Numbered from the stretch's first letter, positions 1 to 13,648 are shown. The stretch: DNA of 64,000 nucleotides from Blastobasis lacticolella (GCA_905147135.1 LR990056.1:15696001-15760000); one strand, 5' to 3'. Program-made: numbers and translations. Notes: generated by a model from the sequence alone, not told the origin.

Positions 1-3000
1 TTTGCTTTCATGTGTTGCCTCGCGTGTTGTGTCTGTAATTACGGCCGGCCGGGGAGCGGCCGCCTTACACTTGTGTACTTAGAGCGCATTTCGTCCCTTT
101 CTCTGCGCTAGAGTTTTTTTTGTTATTAAATTATCTTGCGTGCCGATTTCTGACAAGATGATAGGTTGTGTTTGATGGGCCGTCTGATTGCCTCTCTTGT
201 CGACATTTCGGATTTGGTCGCTTTCTCTTTGATTGACGCAGTTTAGAAATCTGACCGTTTGATGCGTTGCAGGGGTCGCTATTGATGTCAATAATTCCAT
301 ATCCAGTCTCCGCATCGAGTCCTGGGCTATGAGCCGTTTCATTTCCAGTTCGAAAAGTTTCCGTTCCTTCCCACGAGTGTGAATAAATAAACACCATGTC
401 ACTCTGTTGCTCCTACTAAGGCGTTTGAAGACTCAATGTGCCTATTATATCAGCATCGCACAGATATACATCTGTACCCACTTTTTACAGGTTATCTCCA
501 CGAAGGAGAGCCAAGTTTTTAATGGCCCCAACGAACGCTTCCCGCGTATAAATTTACACCGCTTGCAACACGCGACATTTCATCCGTATATCCCTCTTTA
601 ATCTTTCAATGCGCATAGGCAATAAATGTCAATATCGTCTAGAGCAGTTTATAATACTGCTCGATACCATTAGTCGCCGCTTCGGAGATAATTCACTGTC
701 GAACCGATCCACATAGCGGTCCGGGGGCTAATAAGAGAAATGTGTGAGCCGAAAATAACAAAATTAAAATAAATCGAACGACAGACAGACGTCATAAACA
801 AATTTCGAGTGTATTCCTTTTGGTTATACAAAAATAGAGTCACTCTTTCATGTCCCCTTGTGACATTAAGGAAGAATTTACTGGAGGTTTTACAGCAGCG
901 CCATCTATGACATGAAAGTTCCTTTTATTGCCCAAAAGGAAAGGTGTTTATGATTTATGTTCGGCTATTATTGCTTTTGGTAAGTAAATAGGCGCTTCTG
1001 TTTCGATAGTGGGTGCGCTCGAGGCCGTTTTACGAGTAAAATTGACCTCGTGTTTACTTGTCTGCCGCCTGGTTTGAAGACACCTGGCTGCGCTCGCATT
1101 GTTATGATTGTTATTTTTAATTTGATTTCATAACGACAGGCTTCGTAAGCAATATACGGATTTACAACGGCACTTTTCCTTTATACTAATTATAGACGCA
1201 GTCGTTGGCGCTCTTTCTGGTATCTCGATTCGAAAGTAACGACGACAGTAATCACGATATAAAACGCGCTAAACGTCTCCAAAGAAACAAATTGACCCCG
1301 AAGGAGAAAGAAAAACTGTCGAGAAAAAGTTGGATGAAAAATCTCGACGCAAATCAAAACCAATTCGGAGAAACCCTAATCAGAAAAGTTACAGAATCGT
1401 TTATCGACTGTCATCAAAAAGGAATAACATTTCAAACTTGTACCCTTTTCGCAAACTTAATTAAAATCCAGTAACAAAAAAGAAAAAATCCTGTCAGAGA
1501 GAAAACTTTGTCCCCTCAATACGGTTAATAAGAGTAACAAACCGAAGTGGTTGGGCTCTATAGAAAAATCTCGTGTTCGGAATTTTCCGAAACCCGAAAA
1601 CAAAACATGCATTGTATCAATGTTTTGGTTGTCAACTTTTTGGTATTGTAATCAGTCTTGGAGTTTCTTTGCTAATAAAGGGTCACGTTATTGAGAATCC
1701 CGAAAAATTTACGCAATCGATTGATTGAAAAAGTTTGCAGCAAACAGATTGTTGTTGAAGGTTCAGTGAACTGTTCGGATGTGGAACGTGCTCCCAGCCA
1801 CAGTGTTCCCTTCATGGGATCGTTCAAGAGGTATATTAGAGGTTTCTTTAGAGGTAGGCAACGCAATGGTGATACCCCTGGTGTTGCTAATGTCCATAGG
1901 TGACGGTGACCACGTAATCAGCTGGCCCGCTTGCATGTTTGTCTGCCGTGTAACATAAAATAAATAGAGCACTTAACCAACGAGGAGTACACACGAAACA
2001 TATCTAAATTGACTTTCCTGCTTCATCATCACTTCGTATCTGGAGTTGCCGCCTGTTATCCGTAATTGTCCGTATACGCAATATTGATTGATTGATCGAT
2101 GGGCGGAAACAATTGGGTTTAATTTAAACGATTTGGAACATAGTAACGGAGTTTCAAGAACTACGAAAAAGAAAAAGTTGTTTACATTGAAATTGGGTAT
2201 CGAAGACGCATTTCGTACAGAAGTCAGAAACATTCCGAAACGTCTGATTGACGAATTGCTTTTTTTTTTCGCCGCGCAAAGGCGAATGGCCATCAATTCC
2301 GAAGACAAACAAAGATAGATAACATAACAAACGGTAAGTAGCCGGTAAAATTTCCCGCCCACGGTATCCTGCCAATGGCCGGGATGACTCTGAATATTTA
2401 TATGTCGACGACCTCCTTTTAGCGTCTATGACACTTGCCATTGTGTCCTCTATCGAGCGCAAGGTAAGCGAGCAGGAATTAAATTAAACACAAACAAAAT
2501 AGAAAGAGATACTTGTAAAACCTAACCTAACAAACATAGAGCTTGCAACGCAGAAAGAGCTCTCGAAAACTCCAAACCATAATGGCTGGGAATAGACGGC
2601 TTTTCCGTCGGAATCGTCCAATCGTGACTGCAGTATGCTCAAATAATTCAAACATACTGGCATAAAAGAACTATTGCACAAAGCGGCTGAAGGAAAAACG
2701 AAAATGAATCACCCCATTTCGAGTACACTCCGCATCAAAAACGTATTGCTTGAAACGGGATACTCCCGAAATAATTTCAAAGAAAACGTGGCTCGTTGGT
2801 TACAAGTAGATCTCTGAATGCACCCATTCAGTATGCAGTCATTAAGCATTGAATCGCCGAATTTGAAGCTCGGAAAACCGGATTTTCGTACTTTGTTCTG
2901 TATTTTCATCTCAATAGCTTTTTGAATCATAACGAGAATGCTCTCTATTTTCCTTCTCGTAAAGGCAACCACATTGATATTGTTTCTAATTATGTTCGTT

Positions 3001-4856
3001 AAAATTTTTAAATAGATCAACCAAATGAATACTATCATAACGAAGCCTACACAAAATTGTGGTATTGAAAGGAACTTGTCTAAAGGGTATTCCTGTGTTC
3101 CTGTTGTACACAATAGCCCGAAGCTGGCGTGACCAATGCCTCTTCCACTAAACACTGCAATATTTCATCATAAGCAGGGCACTTAGAAACTAATCACGAG
3201 ACCGCTAGAGGCTGGCTGCTCTTAAACTGTGATATTTATTTAGTGCAAGGATTACCGACCGTTCGGTGCCGATCAATCATTCCATTGAACGTATCCTGTT
3301 TCCCGGAGGTAGTGATGCCCCGCGCCGATCAGTTGCCGATAGTCGAGTATCGATTCAACCATTCGAGACTACATCGCAGCATTCTTACTATTTTGTAGGT
3401 AAGTGTACTTTATAACGGTGTGACATCACTTTAGAGAAATGCTGAGAGTCTGATTAGAAATTTGCAATACATCAATTTTGAGACTATCGTTTTAGACAGC
3501 ACTAAAACGCATTCTGAAAGCGTTCTACCCGCAAACGGTGTGCAGAAAGCTGGCACGAGTCGTCATCACGATCTAGGTCGCCGAATATCGATGCTCGCAC
3601 CACGTCCCTAGATCTAGCCAACTGTCAAATCCAATTCACCGTGCCCCCGCGCATGTAATTGATTTATTGATCGTACGTTACATTCGATACGAGATGACTT
3701 GCGCTGCGCACAAGGCTATTGCATCCTTTAACTGTAATCTCCTGACCAGTTAACCGGGTGACCTCGCGCGTATATCTCCAGCTTATTGCTAGGGGAAGTG
3801 GTGCATCGATTTATTTTATCGATTGCGTTAAATTGTAATTGATAATAAAATCGTTTAGCTATTTTGATGATGCTGGTGGACGGTGTAGTTCGTTTTGGTG
3901 ATAAATGATTTTGTAATAATATACGGGGTGTCAATTGGTTCCTAAGACTGTTGTCTCAGGATCCCCAGTGGGAGACCTTGGTCAACTTCAAAAGATTGTG
4001 GTTGATAATATTTAAAGATTAATTAGAATCAGGGAACTCTGAAACTTCTAAGCCGATTTCGAAAATTCATTCACTAAAGGAAGCCACACTATTTCTGTCT
4101 GATTGACATAGGGCACTTTGATTCTAGAATTTACTGAAACGAGGTAAAGTACAGATGTGATATTTGTATGAAACATAAAAACTGGTACACGGCAACGAAA
4201 AGCGACTGAAGTACTGATAAATGTGATTAAAATTGAATTTTTCATTTCAGAACGACTATGCGTGTCATCTACGGCTCGGATGACATCTACGTCGTTCTTC
4301 TCACGTGTTCTTCGTTCTTCATCAGACGTTTGGCAACTGATGCTAATTTCAATTAGTGTACCGTCAGATCAGACTGTCGGCGCGTTGACAACGAGTGTTT
4401 TCCTTAACTTTTCGCTAAAGTGAATAGTCTTGTAAGACGAAGCTAGCTTCGACGTACAATTAAGTTTCTGTGTCGAGTTTTTTTGTGTAAATGAATCACG
4501 TATTGGAAGGAATGGAGTGTACGGTATATTTATTATCGCAATAGTTTAGTTTTGTATTTCTATTTAATTCGGATATTTTATTTGTTTATATAAGATCTGC
4601 AGCTCTATGGCATTATTTTCTATAGGTAATAAATATTTGTTCGTTGACTATCGATAAATTCTGAAACTGATACATTTTTTACTTATTCTTATGTAGTTTA
4701 CAATTACCGCCCGATGACTTGATCGGCCTAAGTGACGAAGCCATTATGTGGCTCAAGTCTTGTAAAATGGATCTGTAGATTTAATTGTACCTAATATACT
4801 CTTTATTTTTATATTAATATGCCATATGAATAAATAAATAAATTACAAAAACTTAC
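1..4856 (-). other. ct: cut intron 2, 5' part
   Basis: This is the intron after exon 2, starting with the strong donor GTAAGT at 4856-4851 and leaving the window at position 1. It carries one copy of a dispersed repeat (1805-2030). The rest is unique AT-rich DNA. Open frames at 1205-1474 (+), 2088-2318 (+) and 2709-3155 (-) have no recognisable family and no convincing splice or start context, so I do not call them genes. Confidence 0.8.
1805..2030. repeat. dispersed lepidopteran repeat, copy 1
   Basis: It shares long stretches with 6100-6335: GGTATATTAGAGG, ATGGTGATACCCCTGGTGTT, TAATGTCCATAGG, ATCAGCTGGCCCGC, TAACATAAAA and ACCAACGA-GAGTACA-ACGAAA. The GGTGACC plus CAGCTGGCCCGC core is typical of a widespread lepidopteran repeat, probably a LINE 3' end. 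Confidence 0.72.
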
Positions 4857-5177
4857 CTCTTTCTCTTTGGCAGCTAGTTCAGTCTCCAGCCCGGCACCCT
4901 GGTTGACGGCAGGACTGCTCCTCGAGGAGTTACTATTACTCCTCGCTGTCGCAGCCATCTCCATTTTCTCTACCTCCTCATCAATTTCAGGAGTTCTTCT
5001 CTTCTCCTCCTTTATATCTGGACTGTATCTGTCTATCCTAGTCTCTGTGGCTTGGTCCCTGGTGGGCTCTAAGTGGGATCCATTGGTCCTTGGGACGGTG
5101 GCCTGAAGAGGCGTAGGACTCGTCGTCGCTAGTTGCTCCTTGAGCGTTGTGACCTCCTTTTCGGCCAGTGTGGCTCT
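4857..5177 (-). CDS. ct: cut (ct) homeobox protein, second coding exon
   Basis: This internal exon has exactly 107 codons, phase 0 at both ends. The acceptor is TTGTTACAG just above 5177 and the donor is GAG|GTAAGT with the intron starting at 4856. A CTAAC branch-point match sits at 5204-5200, 23 nt before the exon. The peptide starts RATLAEKEVTTLKEQLATT, a short coiled-coil segment shared with fly Cut and similar to human CUX1. A charged, Ser/Thr-rich linker follows (DRYSPDIKEEKRRTPEIDEE, then SNSNSSRSS). It ends LETELAAKEKE, the start of the next coiled coil, which continues as KEIxxL in known Cut proteins. The fly protein carries very long Gln/Asn/Ala-rich runs between these two motifs; none are present here, so the linker is compact. 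No frameshift or stop is seen, and the exon looks functional. Confidence 0.93.
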
Positions 5178-5236
5178 CTGTAACAATAAGAGTATTTGGG
5201 TTAGGTTTGTTGGTTTTATTTTAGTGGCAGTGTACT

Positions 5237-5440
5237 AGCGAGACCGATAATTAAAGTTAAGCAGCGGTTTCAGTATTCGGGAACTAGATGGGTGACCCGT
5301 TTTGACTTTAAGGATAGTCAAACTTCAGCACCGCAACGAGCTCGCCACTCGGTAGGTGTCCTAATAACGTTGGCGAAGCGAGGTTGACCAAAATTTTCCG
5401 CTGGGACTATCGAGTCAGCCCAACTCATGAAAAGCGCTAC
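5237..5440 (+). mobile_element. 5S-rRNA-like SINE, copy 1
   Basis: AAAGTTAAGCAGCGG followed by AACTAGATGGGTGACCCG resembles the internal promoter half of 5S rRNA (GTTAAGCAACG, then GGATGGGTGACCG). The body then has CACCGCAACGAGCTCGCC, GGCGAAGCGAGGTTGACCAA and CGCTGGGAC. It shares this layout with 59554-59740 and, for the 3' part, 12100-12205. It sits only about 60 bp upstream of the exon 2 acceptor, antisense to ct. Confidence 0.6.
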
Positions 5441-5954
5441 CAAGTCACCCATGACGAAGCCCTTTTTTGTACAATCAACGTCAATTAAAATAAAATAAAA
5501 ATATCAGGGTACGCATTGAAATCTATTAAGCTTCTCTTGACGGTAATCCATCGTACGGTATTAACGAAAATCCACTAATTAGCCGCCATCCATTATGGAT
5601 TCAGCCGCGTCCTTTGCCGCGGATGACCGTGACAAAACCAGATACCGATCGGAATCATTAAAGGCAGCAGGAAACATAGATTTGCCGGCTCACAATATTT
5701 CATTAAAAGGCTTTGTTTTTAATCTAATTACCTATCAGTTCCCATAGTTTCACCGGGCGGTGGTGTATAAAAAACACAATTGCGTGGTTTCCTGCGTGCT
5801 CGCATACATTACGCGGTTCATTCAGGGCGCAATCGGTGATCTCGGCGGATGTGCGAGCAGTCGATCGGGCAAAAATAGGCTTTTGTTGCGGAGTCGCACA
5901 GCGCGGGCGCAGCGCTCGTGAATGGGGCACACCTGTGCTTTTACTATGAATGGG

Positions 5955-5970
5955 TACTACTACTACTACT
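5955..5970 (+). repeat. short (TAC)n microsatellite
   Basis: Five TAC units plus T. Confidence 0.9.
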
Positions 5971-6099
5971 GGTTTATTCTACTCTAGACTGACGGCGAAC
6001 GGCGTGGTGTCTGGCACGGTCACTATAGAATGTAGCACCAGACCCGACAGAGACCATGCCGAGATGTAACACTCGACACGGAGGGAACATTCCTGTGTT

Positions 6100-6335
6100 T
6101 CCTTTGGACTATCATATGACTTGGGATTGTTCTAGGGGTATATTAGAGGTGTCTGTTGAGGTGACGCATTGGTGATACCCCTGGTGTTGATAATGTCCAT
6201 AGGCGGCGGTGACCAATTTCCATCAGCTGGCCCGCAATAAACAGGTAATTGTTTGTCGTATAACATAAAAATAGAGCTCTTGACCAACGAAGAGTACATA
6301 CGAAAAATATCAAAATTAAATTTCTTGCTTAATGC
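6100..6335. repeat. dispersed lepidopteran repeat, copy 2
   Basis: Same family and same orientation as 1805-2030. The two copies lie either side of cut exon 2. Small open frames over it are shadows. Confidence 0.72.
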
Positions 6336-9300
6336 TAAAATATCAAAATTGACATAGACAGATTCCTGTATTCGATTTCTCGTCACAAGATACGAGCACT
6401 GATTTCTTCTTATTTTTATTAAAGCAGTTTTTCTCAAAACCGGCCAGTGTCAACAAATTTACGTAGCAGCCGTCACGGCATCCGTCAAGCCATCGAATTA
6501 TAACTGTCTCTCAACCCGACATGTGTGTATTACCTACACTTACATAATAGTTTTTTACGCCGCAGTTTATTTTTATTTTTAAGAACACCACGTTTCCGTT
6601 ACAAATTTTCAAATGAGTCATTGAAATGGAGGGAAAAAAATAAAAAAATGAAAAGGCGAAGGAAAAAAACACGAACAGCCAACGCACGTCTGTAGGAGCG
6701 GGCACGCGTGACGCTGCGATAGCATCGTCTGAACGCAGATTATGCTGCTAGGGTGCCAATACACTATTTTACTTGCGGAGCAGTTTTGTAAGGAGACAAC
6801 GCACGAAATAATTCCTGATAATAGTATAAATTTCCTTTGGACAGTCGAACTTGAAGCCACTGTAATGTTCAGCTAAGTTTGAAAAATTTTAATTTTGTTT
6901 TTATTTTATTTTAGTTACCTAAATAAATACGTATGTGTCGAAAATAGACAAATCTTTATCAACGATTATAACCCGTAGAATTAAATTTTCGATAAGGAAA
7001 AGGGCAGCAAAAAACGTTTAAAAACTTGAAGTAAATCCATGGGATGTTCTGAGAAATTTGGAGGACACATTTAAGAAACAAAAATTACTGTATATGTCTA
7101 TGTCTAAATGTTTTTGCTCAAACAGCTTCCACAGATAAAATTACACAGCAATACAATCGCATAATTGCGTACACACGATTTTTACAGTCCGATTTCTCGA
7201 TGAAAACCGCCGATGGCCGGATTATCATTACATCAATAATGGTAAATAATCGTACCATACAATGGACATTACCAAAGAATGCGATACCAAGTGGTAACAA
7301 ATACGATTAGCTGGTGCAATATTCTTCTCAACAGACGCAAACATAATTGGCAATCAAAGTAATGGCGTATATGTATGTTTGATTGTTGTATGATATGATT
7401 AATTTGCACTGTGTTCTGTTGATGAGTGAAATAGCACTAAGACTAGACCACAGCTATCAAAAGCACTAAGCTAATACTAAGTACTAAATATATTTATTGC
7501 ATTCCATAGGTTACAGAAAGATGTTATAATTAGGAAGGTAACATTCTTCTAGTCATATAGTTCTCTAAGGACCTTGTCAAGGCACAGCAACATAAGAGAG
7601 AGACGCTAGCCTTTGATAGTCAGCGTACAGTCACATATTAATTGTTTTGTCTGTTTACCGGTTAAGTAGACCCTGATCTGCTACTCTGACAATACACAGA
7701 ATAAAAAATATATACGTACTCGTTTTAGGTTTACTTAAAACTACTACAGTGCGCGCAAGATAACTCTGCACTTAGATATGACGCTATCATTGTTGTTGAT
7801 GGGAGCTGCTTCTTCCTTTTCAGTGTGACTCATACCTATTGAAATAATTCAGAAGTTTATATCGAATAATCTATTATTCGATATAAACTAGGATTAGAAA
7901 AGATCCTCCTAACTCCTAGAGTAGTCTTGCTAACCAATAACTATCAACGAAGTAGGTTGGAAAATGTCATCGGATACAGTTTGACTCATAGACAAGAGCG
8001 ATCAATCACGCTCAATTGAGTCCGAGCTCAAATCACGGGTTACGCAATGCAAGATGACAAATCTTTACTCTAATTTCTGCTTGAGGACGTAGAGTATGGC
8101 CATGGAGGTAGGAGACAGCGTGTTGGAGTGTTTCAGACGCAGGCCTGTGGTCTGAGGGTTCAACAATTCTAGCGTGAAATAATTTTCGTATAAATACGCG
8201 AGAAAGCAGGAGAGAGTGACTGTAAAATATATATCTATTGAATTGTGCTACACTCCAAATCATGCGCCATCTTTTATGGTACCCTAAGTACCCTGGCGCC
8301 TGCACAATGAAATATTTCTGTGAAGTTACTGAAAACTCAGTTCGATTGTGTAGTAAAATATAATAATTTTTGCCATCGACTAGCTAAGAAGAAATTGTGG
8401 TGAAAATCGATCATCGTTTCACTTTATAAGTAATTTATATGCTACTTAAATGTAAATATAAACTGTAAATTGACTACGTTTCACGTAAAAAGACATTGAT
8501 TATGGTTAAATCTCAAGTCACGTGCTCCGATTTTTAAAAATTTACATAATTGGGAAACCTCAGTATCTGATGTAACGAACAGTGTAGCATTCTAGAACTC
8601 GCTCATACCATGGTACAACCTTAAAGATGATCGTGTACCGTCAATGGGTTCACAATTAGCACATCCTCTCAACTCATCGTCGTAACCATCGAAATTGCTC
8701 GATTGGATTGGATGTCACCAAATTGGTGATGCCACCGGTGTTTGAGCCTATTATTGTTGATAGCAAATGTGGGTAGTTTCAAATTGTCAAGCAGATTGTG
8801 AATCAGATGCCACGTGCTTCCAGCTGGGAGCTAGGACCTTCGCAACCAGAAATGAACAGCAACGTTTTCTGTTGAGTATTACAAAAACAGCGATCTCAAA
8901 ACCGCCTGCAATTATAATATGGCATATTTTATGAAGTACAGACTCAAGTCCAGCGGTCGACTGATATGGCCTAACAATGCTAATGACGAAGTCAAAGTAT
9001 GTTTAGAACAGGTATTTGACAAGTCAACCTAATTTGTCCACTAGGATTACTGAATAGTTTAGCTCTTTGGTGTTCGGTTCTGAATTGATTGGGCAGATAT
9101 TCAAATAAGTGGTTAAACCCTTGACTCGCATTAGCATATTTAAACAATACAAAGCCAAAGCGTTCATATTTATATTTGGCCAACGTTTTCGCCGAGCAAG
9201 CACTATTAAGGCGGCTTTATGACGCTTATGTTCATTACGATCGCGCCAAACCCACTTATCTAAAAAATATGGGTTTGCAAAATTTAAATATTACTTACAT

Positions 9301-12099
9301 AAAAACAGCCCGTTATATTCCGACCGAATAATTTTATGTTTACAACTAGAAAGTAGCAATTAACGAAAAAATAGACGAAAGTCAGTCGGTGGTGGCAACG
9401 AAAATCATTAACGCGAGCGCATTCATTAAAAACAAAAATCACGAAAGTGGCCCATTCAATTAAACAGATGGAAATATACGGAACCATTGCAAGTTAAATT
9501 GTGTGAACTGAAGTGTGGTGGAGAAATAATTTTGGATCATTAAAAAATGTAACCGATTTTCTAAATATTAGAGGAGGAAATCTCTTTATAATTACAATGG
9601 TAATCGTGGCTGGGACATGGCGGCCTGCGCACGCATAATGTGAGAAAACCTCGCCACAATGGCTTATAGAAAGTCCAAATGTTGCCGATAAACATCTGCG
9701 AGACATTGATTCATGATGCCGGTGACACTGGGGCTATGGCACTTAAAATCACTAAGTACTTCGAAGAACATGCGAGGGTCAATAGAGATCTAAAGTCTAA
9801 ACTAAAATTAATATTCAATGTTAATTTTTTTACATAGATTGACCATCTAATGAAAAGTGGAGACTGTCACCCATTCGTGTTTAAATATTATCTATCTACA
9901 ATATTTGAAACAGAATCATCATCTGACCCTATTGGCATTCACTGCACCCTTAAACATTATCTGAGACTGCCCTCTGAAACTCTCTTGAAGTCATTGATTT
10001 CAAGACCAGGTAAACCGGAACCAAATTAAAGAGTTACCATGCCACCATAGCACTCAGCTCTACGCGAGCGCTTTCTAAACGAACATCTGAATCTGAGCGA
10101 TCAAAACACAATTCAAGGAACCGTAGATAAGGCTAAGCAACTGCCCATTGTAAACAAAGCCTCCGAAAGCCACAAATCTTGTTGCTTTTAAATTATTCAG
10201 CAATTAAAAGACTATTGGATCCATCCAGTGGTTTCCGAAGTACGCTATCTATTGGAGCCATCTGGGTGTTTGTGCAATAGATTAAAAGTCGGAGTAATTT
10301 TGGTAAATGCTCTCACGGTGCTGGTAATTATAACATGTAACGGTGGTTGATTCAATGAGCGATTACCGCCGTTCACTCTGTATAACTAGCAGCTTTTGGG
10401 ATCGAACGCTTAGAGTCCAATATGGAGCTTCAACGGATGTGTAAGTAAAATCAAGGTGAGCCATCTAAGGCAGCTATATAATATACTGACTGTGGGAGTT
10501 GTGGGCTCTAAGCTCAAGATTCGTGATTTCGGATCCAAAGAATTGTCAATTCCATATCGGATTGAAATTATGTATTCTTTTACATTATTTTCGACACCGT
10601 CACGTTGTTCTCAATTGTCCCATGAGCGAGAAGGACAGATGGGGTGCCAACTCTTACCTCTATGTTTATTCATTTGCAACCACCGATACCCTTCGCCAAT
10701 CAACGGCCAACTATCGCTCCACCGCAAATGAAGGCTCCAAACTTCCGCTCCAGAATTTATTGGATAAAACAATTGATTGGTTTGCCAATTGGAGGATCCA
10801 GTTTAATCCTGTCTATTGTTTGCCGTTAATCGAATTCGATTTGTTTACGCTTTCTTTGACTGCGATTGTTTTGGAACTTTTGGGACATTGATTCGGTTTG
10901 AGTCCGAGCCGATGACGGGAAATTTAAGGGCAGTGACGGCCTTTGTTTTTAAGTGAAGATGTATAGACTTGAAGTAGCTTTATCCGAAGTCGGAGATATA
11001 TATTATTACAATGCCAGGATTTTTGAAGAAGTGGATAATATTCGGATAGTAATAGTAATAATTAGTGTCGCCGATTGGGTACGTTAGGCATCACAATGGG
11101 CACAATTTGATAAAATGAATGAAAAACGAAAGAAGCTCATCATAACAATAATTGCGCTAATAAAAGATAATAAAGCTAACTGTATCCACGCATGGGGTAC
11201 ACCGAAATAAAGCCGAAAATCGTAAAAGCCGAACTGAATTACCATTTAATTAAGAACGATGTGAAATGACCAATTAATGAGATGTATGAACATAATCTGA
11301 TAACTGGTAACATTGAGCCGGGCGTGGTGATGAGCATTGGTTGTGGCCAGAACCAAGCACAAAATAAAATACATATATTTTTAGGAGGATCCGGTAATAG
11401 GATAAACCTAGGTACCTAAGTTTCTCATACGTATGAAAGAAATAAGACAAATAATATGTTTCTAATAAAATTCTCGAGATACGAAAAGCTTCTGTAGGTA
11501 CCAATGAACGAGGACATGGTCAAAGGGGGACAACGCAATTACATGAACATGTTAGAATGTACCTAGTTGCAAACTTCTAAAACCAGCATATCTTTTGATT
11601 GATATCAACATACACCTGGCATACATATATAAGTTGCAGCGGTGAGCATGAGTAGTGGGCGTCGCCCGCAATACAAAGCCACAACATATTGGCCGACATT
11701 AACAAAAAATAACCACCCAAAACCCGGTTCAAAAACCGCGGTTTCACCACACCGCACATCACTACAGAATCTCAATGAACATTAAAAATGAAACGTAACG
11801 CATCCGTTTCTAAATCATAATAAAAGTGTAACAATAATGAAGAAAAACACATAAATTTCGGGTGAGAGCCGCTCGGCGTTATCAATGGCAGTCCACGCGT
11901 GAACGCTATATGTTCTGTATTAACTGTGGTTTCTTCTACTGAGGTATTTATAACGTTGGATTCATCAAATATTTATTAATATTACTTGCGGGTTTTGATG
12001 GGAGTCCATGGGTTTAATGAATTGATGCAAAAGATACATGGATGTGACTGAATTTAAAATAACTAGCTACCGGCAGCTGCGGATTATTACTTGATGACT
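6336..12099. other. intron 1 sequence, no gene seen
   Basis: AT-rich unique-looking DNA with the hairpin at 7854-7889. The 130-codon frame at 10499-10891 (+) matches no family I know. No other repeat is recognised. Confidence 0.6.
7854..7889. repeat. perfect 17-bp inverted repeat with 2-bp spacer
   Basis: AGTTTATATCGAATAAT and ATTATTCGATATAAACT flank CT. It lies in unique AT-rich intron sequence. Confidence 0.95.
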
Positions 12100-12205
12100 G
12101 ATTACTAAGAGCTAGTTGTAGTAGTAGAAGCGAGGTTGACCAAGATCATCTGCTGGGATCCTGAGACTGGTTGAACACTCTCGGGAGCCGATTTGCACCC
12201 CGTGA
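12100..12205 (+). mobile_element. 5S-rRNA-like SINE, 3' fragment
   Basis: GAAGCGAGGTTGACCAAGAT, CTGCTGGGATCCTGAGACTG and CTCTCGGGAGCCGATT match the 3' halves of the copies at 5237-5440 and 59554-59740. The 5S-like head is missing. Confidence 0.55.
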
Positions 12206-12779
12206 CGTGATAAAAAAATATATTTCTAAGCATGCGAGATGCAACCGATTATGGTAACAGGCACTTGCGAGTGTTTTCCGCGTGAAAAGTAGATATTTTA
12301 TTCTAAATCTAAGCAAAATGCATGAACACGCGTTGTGATATTTTGAAGCGAATATTTTGGGTACATATTTTTATATAACATTTATAATTTACATTGAACC
12401 AATATTAATAAGCTAAAATTCTAATGTTCTGAAACGATGTGTACAATACACCACAAAAGTAACTCGCACTATTTCAATGTAGGTATTACCTAAAACGGTG
12501 TCTTAACTTTGTGGCGTACTGTACATCAGCTGTGTCATTTCGGTTGTGTTGCCAATTTCCACGAGACGTTACAAGCGGTTCTTTGACTGTTTTCATGTAG
12601 CTATTAAAAAGCAGCAGTTTTGATTGATCGTCTCTTTTTTCATACAATTTGTGTGACTTTAGAGATTATGAAATATTTTTGCTTTTTCAGATTTGGATGT
12701 GGAAGCAGAAATTGTGCCAAGCATGTTTTTAAATAGTTTTTATCAGAATACTTCATGGAATGGAATTAAATAATTTAAT

Positions 12780-12835
12780 CATCATCATAATCAACCCGTA
12801 ACCACCCACTGCATAACAGGAGTCACCACTAAGAC
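12780..12835 (-). mobile_element. LINE/SINE end scrap
   Basis: CATCATCATAATCAACCCGT and ACCCACTGCATAACAGGAGT resemble, on the minus strand, a lepidopteran repeat end closing in GATGATGATG. Short and degraded. Confidence 0.4.
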
Positions 12836-13648
12836 AAACAAAAATTATTTCAAAATTTTTTTGTACCACACCTTGGCAAACAATCTTACGTCATGCCTGA
12901 TGTATCTTAGAGCATGGAAAATGGAAGCCAGAATATTTATACACAATCATCAAGCTTAATAATGTAATTAAACCAAAAACATCGAAAGCAAATCTACACC
13001 TACGTCGATACGTAACCCTGCACGCGACCACGAAGAAAAATTAACCAACCTCCAGAAGGGAGGGTCCGGCGGACCCCACGTTACGGGAAACGGTCACTAA
13101 TTAATGGAAAAGGATTAAATTCGGCCGGAATTGAAATAAAATAAATATGATAAAGGACAAGTCTCCTTGGGTGTGGAGGGTTTGGGCGGGATTTTTTGTT
13201 TTGCCCCGAAAGCCGAAGGGTTGAACTGTCAATAGCACGAAGGCATCATTACAGAATTATTTTTTTACATTCACAGTAAAAAAGCTTGTTTCATTGTAAT
13301 ATATTTAGATCACAAATAAAATATTCAGGTTGAACATGAATCATAAAATCTGAAATCACGACTCTTTTCATTTTGTTACAAAGTGATAAAAATATCCCAT
13401 TTGAATTAATGATTTGAATTTCTCTTGGATAATACTCAGTACAAGACCAAGTTCAATCATTATTGTGTACTTACAACAAAATTGGAGGCTATATTTTTTG
13501 GTCGAACGCCAAATTAAAGGCATTAGCTGAAAATCGGTTTGCGGCTTAAGCGATTGTATTCTCAGTCTACTGAACACGTCTAGCTGCTTAATAACGTTTA
13601 GAGCTGGAAAATAAAATCCATAAAATTTAACTTTCTTTAATTGAATCA

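Noticed and set aside
2709..3155. 148-codon minus-strand frame
   Set aside because: No recognised domain, no start or splice context, and similar-sized chance frames occur elsewhere in the window.
7591..7740. Stretch resembling an LTR R region
   Set aside because: No partner LTR, primer-binding site or polypurine tract was seen.
10499..10891. 130-codon plus-strand frame
   Set aside because: No recognisable family and overlapping frames in other phases; treated as chance.
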